Of a DNA stretch of 64,000 nt, positions 60,201 to 64,000 are shown one piece after another. The DNA comes from Phallusia mammillata. Taxonomy: Eukaryota; Chordata; Ascidiacea; Phlebobranchia; Ascidiidae. The notes below the pieces were generated by a model that was not told the origin of the DNA, searched no databases, and saw only the letters and a list, made by a program, of their open reading frames with translations. A program made the translations under genes and the position numbers. The stretch spans positions 19,638 to 83,637 of the forward strand of contig QLIY01000113.1 in assembly GCA_003260075.1 (NCBI GenBank), given 5' to 3'. Within the stretch, counting starts at the first letter, position 1, and every line of letters starts with the position of its first letter.

Positions 60201-61067
60201 AAAGGACAGCGTCGAATCCGGATTAGAAGTTGAAATTACTGAACCTGTGACAACCGACAACAAGAAACACTTCAATCTTCCAACCACACATTTATCTGAC
60301 TTCCCAACGCTTGCTAATGAAATCCACTCAACTTTGAAGCAAGATTCCGTGGTACAAGAATGTCTAGTGGTTTCCATAAAACCTAAACCCGTTGGTAAGT
60401 ATTAAGCGTTATGTGTTAAAACCAGTGGTTCCTAACCAGTTTATTATCTTTCACTCTTTTAAGTTTAAGTTATGAAAAGAACTTGTAAAGTACCCAAACT
60501 TTACGTAAGTGCCTGTAACTCTAAAAATGTAAAAAAGTGATTTGTTGCTTCCAAAAGGTTAAGAACCACTCATAAATTAAACTGTTCTCATTATTGGGGG
60601 GGGGGAAGTTTTATCATGTTTAGCTCTTTGAAGTTTATGAAAAGAACTTGTAAAGTTTGGGTAGACTTTACGTAAGCGTCTGTAACTCTAAACATGTAAA
60701 AAAAAGTGATTTGTTTCTTCCAAAAGGTTAAGAACCACTCATAAATTAAACTGTTCTCATTATTAAAGTCTTTTAATTGCAATATATGTCACAATATACA
60801 AGTTGTTTAGTCCCAAACAATTTGTGATTTTAGCAACACTATTCACCGACTTGAAATGCGGTTTAATCACTTTATTTTACTTTTGCAGTTTCACGTAAAC
60901 CGTTGTTGGTGAAGTATCTGCGGGAACGACTCATGCGTGACGAGGGCAATCTGACCTTCAGTGACCTTGAACCCAACATGACCTTGCCAGCCTTCATACG
61001 TCACATTGCCGATTATGGCGTGTTTGTGGAAATTGGCAACGGATTGGTTGGACTCTGCCCGAAATCA
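42287..61067 (+). CDS. pdcd11: rRNA processing protein RRP5 / PDCD11, N-terminal half
   Basis: Seventeen exons join in frame for 816 residues: 42287-42397, 42659-42802, 43423-43587, 43795-43915, 44264-44392, 44744-44859, 51772-51843, 53322-53660, 54004-54078, 54443-54600, 54903-55021, 55894-56012, 56570-56718, 57543-57645, 58269-58406, 60184-60394 and 60889-61067. RRP5 is a nucleolar protein made of many S1 RNA-binding domains plus a C-terminal HAT/TPR region; it acts in early 18S and 5.8S pre-rRNA cleavage. The N-terminal ECFPRGR, basic KGRKRK and serial S1 repeats (GMLILGCV, KIKPGMMLSGAI, IFPGTLVKF, YPVGHRCKV, IIPGALVQAKI, LHPGDIIHAFV, IKVGQIVSV) fit, as do RIHFSDIIL and GLVPRRELS. The last visible donor is GTAGGT at 61068; the rest, including the C-terminal helical repeats, lies beyond 64000. 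Intron 6 (6.9 kb) holds another gene on the opposite strand. Confidence 0.93.
45432..51472 (-). CDS. Death-domain plus NHL-repeat protein, nested in RRP5 intron 6
   Basis: Twelve minus-strand exons join in frame to 574 residues: 51318-51472, 50812-50943, 49912-50072, 49629-49686, 49085-49287, 48754-48835, 47694-47877, 47094-47190, 46741-46888, 46349-46484, 46008-46177 and 45432-45630 (TGA). It begins MGSSASSQ, an N-myristoylation consensus (Gly2, Ser6). Residues about 25-108 look like a Death domain (ILERLARVLP, LEEWKKV, DDATIGNLIELLKSGG, DVYECLF). A linker follows with proline motifs (SPTPPRR, QPLPPARP) and YDTM / YYET tyrosines. From about 300 come NHL-type beta-propeller repeats (PGIAVVNQ.NIVATDT, GICFTNHDTIAV, RNQILVCDSRNHCIKVF, GNVLVCDYGNHRI, GQPIAVSSFGKRKLVVS). 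Exon 5 uses the second AG of AGCTGTCAG. I know no standard family with this order. It suggests a membrane-tethered signalling adaptor, which is inference. Exon 7 is partly duplicated at 48310-48359. Confidence 0.85.
48085..48135. repeat. Dispersed repeat also present near 6125-6165
   Basis: 'ccagttatgaatttatgttg' preceded by 'cttcaggg' matches the reverse complement of 6127-6164 ('aacataaattcataactggg' then 'ccctgaaacg') at most positions. Probably a piece of a dispersed SINE- or MITE-like family. Confidence 0.5.
55060..55680. mobile_element. Composite of hAT-type repeats in RRP5 intron 11
   Basis: Starts with cagggatgggtcgagccgtg and repeats of 'ctcggtaccgagc'. Near the right, 'gccctagttgggaaccactg' (ending 55640) is a typical hAT end in inverted orientation, followed by 'gaccgagcattaacttgc', which echoes 'cccgagcattaatttgc' near 55152. 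This suggests one element inserted in another. Boundaries are approximate. Confidence 0.55.
56822..57129. mobile_element. hAT-type MITE with 8-bp target duplication in RRP5 intron 13
   Basis: Begins cagtgattctcaatcttata and ends in 'ggtacgcgtaccacag' plus one undetermined base. The octamer cgataaag is at 56814-56821 and 57130-57137. 'gcgtaccacct' recurs inside. Non-coding, about 308 bp. Confidence 0.88.
57192..57365. mobile_element. Short hAT-type MITE in RRP5 intron 13
   Basis: Left end cagtggttctaaacctg is answered by right end gattaagaaccactg. Flanking octamers (ctgtaatg, gtgtaagg) are only partly alike. It lies about 55 bases after the previous element and encodes nothing. Confidence 0.7.
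58407..60183. other. Long RRP5 intron 15 with a GC-rich island
   Basis: No exon is supported. Bases about 59600-59830 are much richer in G and C than the surroundings ('gtcacgcccact', 'ccccgcccacttctcg', 'gattcgcccgc'). No domain, tRNA box or transposon end was recognised. It could be a repeat of foreign composition or a regulatory block. Confidence 0.45.
60423..60570. mobile_element. hAT-type ends flanking a duplicated contig end in RRP5 intron 16
   Basis: cagtggttcctaacc at 60423 pairs with ggttaagaaccact ending at 60570. The right part recurs after the 10-base G run (60596-60605), ending near 60738. No target duplication was seen. Confidence 0.5.
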
Positions 61068-61574
61068 GTAGGTCTTGACTTTTATGACGTAATACTGATC
61101 TGAGTGACGTAACTGTGTTTTACTTCATGCTTGGTGACACGTTTGTGTGTAACGGATGGTATTATTGGGATAGAATGTTACTATGTAAAGCACTGGTCTT
61201 TTATAAGATGTTTTGCTGAAACACATTACTACCTTAACAACTGATTTGTTTCTAAACTTTTCTTACAAATTGGCTTGTTTTAAATGCGTAAGATCAGAAA
61301 CGAATGGCATTGAAAAGTAAGTTTTTTCTTCCGCCACTTATGTTTAACATATATTTCGTCATAAAACCTATCACAACAAAAGTCGAACTAAAATTTGTGT
61401 TTGGTCAGATGAGACTTTTAAACCCCGTTTTGATTTATTCAGTTGCCACTTGTTATAGGTGGCACAAACATATACCAACTCAGCTTAGACATCCCGTGGT
61501 ATTCTTCCATCATCACGCCATCGCTTTTTGAAATGACGTTGTAACGTTACTTCACAATTACCGTAGCAGGGACG

Positions 61575-61900
61575 GGTAGAGCTACTAACACGATACGTTT
61601 CTCCTGATCCAAAAGTGCTTAATTTTCGACAGGTGGCGCAAAGAGCACTTTTTTCATTTAAAACGGTATATCTCAAAAAATGCTAACGGTTAGGGCTATT
61701 AGGGTTGGGGTAAGGTATTAGCACTTAAAATTCAATAAAACTAACCCAAAAAATTAGTTACTAATGTAAAAATTTTATGTAAATATTTCCCAGCCCAACC
61801 CATTTATAGCCGCTAAATAAATAATTCAGCTCTTTACGCCACCTATCAAAAATTAAGCACTTTTGGATCAGGCGAAACGTATGGTGTTAGTAGCTCTACC
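61575..61900. mobile_element. 326-bp element, 76-bp inverted repeats, 9-bp target duplication
   Basis: Ends are ggtagagctactaacac and its complement; the inverted repeats extend about 76 bases with about six mismatches and include cctgatccaaaagtgctta. The 9-base duplication gcagggacg is at 61566-61574 and 61901-61909. A 9-bp duplication with long inverted repeats is the hallmark of Mutator-like elements, but the ends are not a family I recognise. It is non-autonomous and lies after the last visible RRP5 exon. Confidence 0.85.
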
Positions 61901-61909
61901 GCAGGGACG

Positions 61910-62448
61910 CAATACGTATAGGTTTGCTGTTGTGTTTGAAATTAAGGCCCAACTTTTTGAGAAACACCCAGGTTTACTTTTTTGACAAAAACAAAAGAAA
62001 ATGCACAAAATACAAAATGTGGATAAGAACGTTAAGGATTTGCGTTTCCTGCAATTCCACTATAAGGCAAAACGCCACAGGTTAGCTTTCAAAAATTAAA
62101 CGGTTTGTGCTCTTTTATTACGAACGCTGTCAAACAACATCAAATTTACAAAAATATTCAACACAATTTAAGCTCGGTGGTCTAATGAAGAGTCAATCAG
62201 CGGTTCTTAACCTTTTTTGTGTTGAATATTTGCCGCCTAAAACAATTGCCTTTGTTCATTTACCCCTAAATCATGTAATATTTGCGACTTTGGCGTGGTA
62301 AAGTCATGCACGCTTAAAATTAACTGATATAACTTTGTTTAAAAGTAGCAAACACATAACAACATTGAGACGATGCTAAAAAAATTAGGTGTCATGTTAA
62401 AAATGATTCATTGTTTCAATAAACTGTTAGTAATTTTGCTCTTTAAAT
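61910..62448. other. Non-coding stretch, probable RRP5 intron
   Basis: No exon is supported. 'agcggttcttaacctttttt' near 62198 resembles a hAT end without a visible partner. Confidence 0.45.
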
Positions 62449-62874
62449 TCACACGTTTCGCTCATTCAGAACCGACTTGGTTGGGGTTAGGCCTACCCCA
62501 CTGTCGACATTTTGGGGTTCCGCGCCCCCTAATCTAGGACTACTATCACGACAATTGGGGGAACGACAATCTGGAGTATTATCAGACATCAGTGCACCAC
62601 GAAATACGCGCCTGTTATTCCCACGTGGATGTGGGGGAAAGTAATAATGACGAGTGCGTACTGGTGTTGCTGTGGGGGTTGCTGAAAGATTTAAACTTGA
62701 CCTGTTATTGTTCGCTGCCCGTCTTCTGGTGTTGATCAGAATAATAACCACCATCAACCACCCCATGTTGGTACCAACAAGCAGAAGCAATGAAGGGCAT
62801 TGCTGGGTATCTTGGTTTGTGTTCTCAGAAGGGTTTCCCGTAAACTCTGGGACTGTTATATCTTGCAATGTCAT
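62449..62874 (-). CDS. Small one-pass membrane protein of unknown function
   Basis: A 141-codon minus-strand frame in one exon whose acceptor (TTTTGCAG) lies 7 bases upstream of the ATG; a matching donor (AAG, GTAAGC) is at 63181, so a 5' untranslated exon probably starts beyond it. Residues about 28-47 (SLLLLVGTNMGWLMVVIILI) form one hydrophobic helix followed by TRRR, which predicts N-terminus outside and a basic, Asn/Ser/Thr/Pro-rich cytoplasmic tail. The tail ends with GVGLTPTKS. I recognise no family. It probably lies within an RRP5 intron on the opposite strand, since RRP5 is unfinished at 61067. Could be a chance frame, but codon use, splice sites and the membrane helix support a gene. 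Confidence 0.55.
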   Translation of the reverse strand: MTLQDITVPEFTGNPSENTNQDTQQCPSLLLLVGTNMGWLMVVIILINTRRRAANNNRSSLNLSATPTATPVRTRHYYFPPHPRGNNRRVFRGALMSDNTPDCRSPNCRDSSPRLGGAEPQNVDSGVGLTPTKSVLNERNV

Positions 62875-62885
62875 GCTGATGCTGC

Positions 62886-64000
62886 AAAATAGCAGATGGT
62901 TAATTGCCTAAATGGAAAAACAAAGATTATTAGGTAATATTTAATACAAAAAACAAATCAGTGCAGATAATTTCAACACATAATGAATTAAAGGAGTCAT
63001 TCCCAAACATTTCCCAAATTTATTTTTTTATTCTTTTAGGCTGCTAGGCGGATTGATACATATAGAAAACATTAGTCTACGACGACATATAACGCGGTAA
63101 ATAGATTGCTTAGAGTTAGGTGTAACAAAAAATATTGGGACAAAATTGCAATAAACCCGGTTGTTTAAAAATAACGCTTACCTTAATGTGAAAAGTAGAT
63201 GTCCTTGTGCAGAGAAACGTGGGTTTTGATTCCAATTGTAGAAACAAACTACTCTTTAGCTTCTAAACCTTCCAGTAGCACAGATTTTTCCGAAATGGAC
63301 GAATTCCGCACGTGGCCCGAAATAAATATGCCAACGATGGTAGCTGATCTATTCTATATTTGTCATAGGAGCGTTGCTTCCCAATCAATGTCAATCAATC
63401 AACCCATCGTGTGTTTCATAATTGGCATTCAAAAATCTTTTCAAAGATTAGTGTCAATTATTTTTTAGGTGCGAAAGACAGTTCTTAAAACTGGTCAAAT
63501 TTTTAACGAATCTTGTGTGATTTTAATTCTTTGGCATAAAATCGAAATTTCATTTTCGTAATTTTCTGTTTCTTGCCATTTAAAGCTTCGTACGTGATGT
63601 ATGTCAACAATTAACTATTGATTCGCTTAATTTTGTCCAAGAAAGTATTTGATTATTTTTACCACCATTTTTTTACAAGCTAAGAAAAATGTTCACAAAA
63701 ATTTCCAGGGCGTACCTGTGGTACCAAGCACGCCAGTTGTACCAATAGTAACAATTCTCCTATAAGCAAAACTGAAATCGTTCGAAAGTGAACCTCACAG
63801 AACTCTCTTGTTTTAATTTCATTGAGCAGTTGCCATAAAGCCCCTCTACTTCCGAACGTCCATGGCTATTTAGGTTGTATTACTGGTACCCGAGCGTACT
63901 TTTTGTGCAAAGCGCAACTATAGAACCATATGTACCCACTGTGTCAGATCAGAGTTGTAAACGGGCCTGAAACTGGAGCCCGAACCCAAATCGTTTTGGG
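62886..64000. other. Right end of window, nothing coding supported
   Basis: Apart from the possible 5' untranslated exon left-bounded at 63182 (minus strand), no exon could be tied to RRP5 or another gene. The next RRP5 exon was not found before 64000. Confidence 0.45.

Larger units (their letters stand above)
2764..60605. other. Homopolymer runs of about 10 bases marking unmerged contig ends
   Basis: C runs: 2764-2773, 3474-3483, 4212-4222, 4497-4506, 5249-5258. G runs: 7375, 8218, 10476, 15660, 16553, 20812, 23302, 23387, 27060, 29600, 30074, 31474, 36174, 37713, 38412, 41855, 41966, 47532, 48300, 50468, 60596 (start positions, each 10 long) and 25958, 26337, 29443, 30656, 35134 (11-14 long, where neighbouring real Gs probably add to the ten). 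In most cases the sequence ending at the run is repeated starting right after it, for example 47827-48299 / 48310-48770 and 50217-50467 / 50478-50730. Copies differ by a few percent by eye. Confidence 0.85.

Overview
The window is animal nuclear DNA. Genes are split into many short GT-AG exons, introns are AT-rich, small DNA transposons are common, and the recognisable proteins are eukaryotic (MCM10, RRP5/PDCD11, a NACHT-LRR receptor, C-type-lectin-type receptors, a Death-NHL protein). Compact introns, heavy polymorphism and an invertebrate-style innate immune repertoire fit an ascidian tunicate best. That assignment is inference; no species marker is visible.

Layout. 1-9367: no convincing gene; diverged tandem repeats, a foldback element and duplicated contig ends. 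9368-17000 (+): NACHT-LRR locus with a 30-residue tandem repeat upstream of the NACHT exon and five LRR exons built on an exact 162-bp cassette. 17155-18726: a perfect inverted repeat and a complete hAT-type MITE. 20093-25724 (+): two tandem receptor genes, each with Thr-rich stalk, membrane segment and tyrosine-motif tail; the second has a signal peptide and C-type lectin domain, the first carries three ITAM-like repeats. 28745-40321 (-): MCM10, 17 exons that join in frame to 880 residues. 42287 to beyond the right edge (+): RRP5/PDCD11, 17 exons and 816 residues inside the window, divergent from MCM10 across about 2 kb that holds an E2F-like site and an E-box. 45432-51472 (-): a complete 12-exon, 574-residue gene lying inside RRP5 intron 6; it encodes a probable N-myristoylated Death domain, a proline-rich linker and NHL repeats. 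62449-62874 (-): a small one-pass membrane protein.

Assembly. About 37 homopolymer runs of G (C in the first 5.3 kb) occur. Most are exactly 10 bases long and sit between two near-identical direct copies; the long ones (23-97 bases) mostly do not. These look like scaffold gaps whose N characters were turned into G. The 10-base ones mark contig ends that overlap but were not merged because the two haplotypes differ. This explains a frameshift in the NACHT-LRR repeat exon, a lost membrane segment in the second receptor, doubled MCM10 exons 13, 14 and 17, and a doubled part-exon in the Death-NHL gene. The duplicates also expose both alleles: two hAT MITEs are present on one haplotype and absent on the other.

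The most biologically interesting items are the Death-NHL nested gene, the triple ITAM-like receptor next to a lectin paralogue, the in-frame stop 18 bases before the NACHT start, the insertion-polymorphic hAT family, and a 326-bp element with 9-bp target duplications and long inverted repeats.
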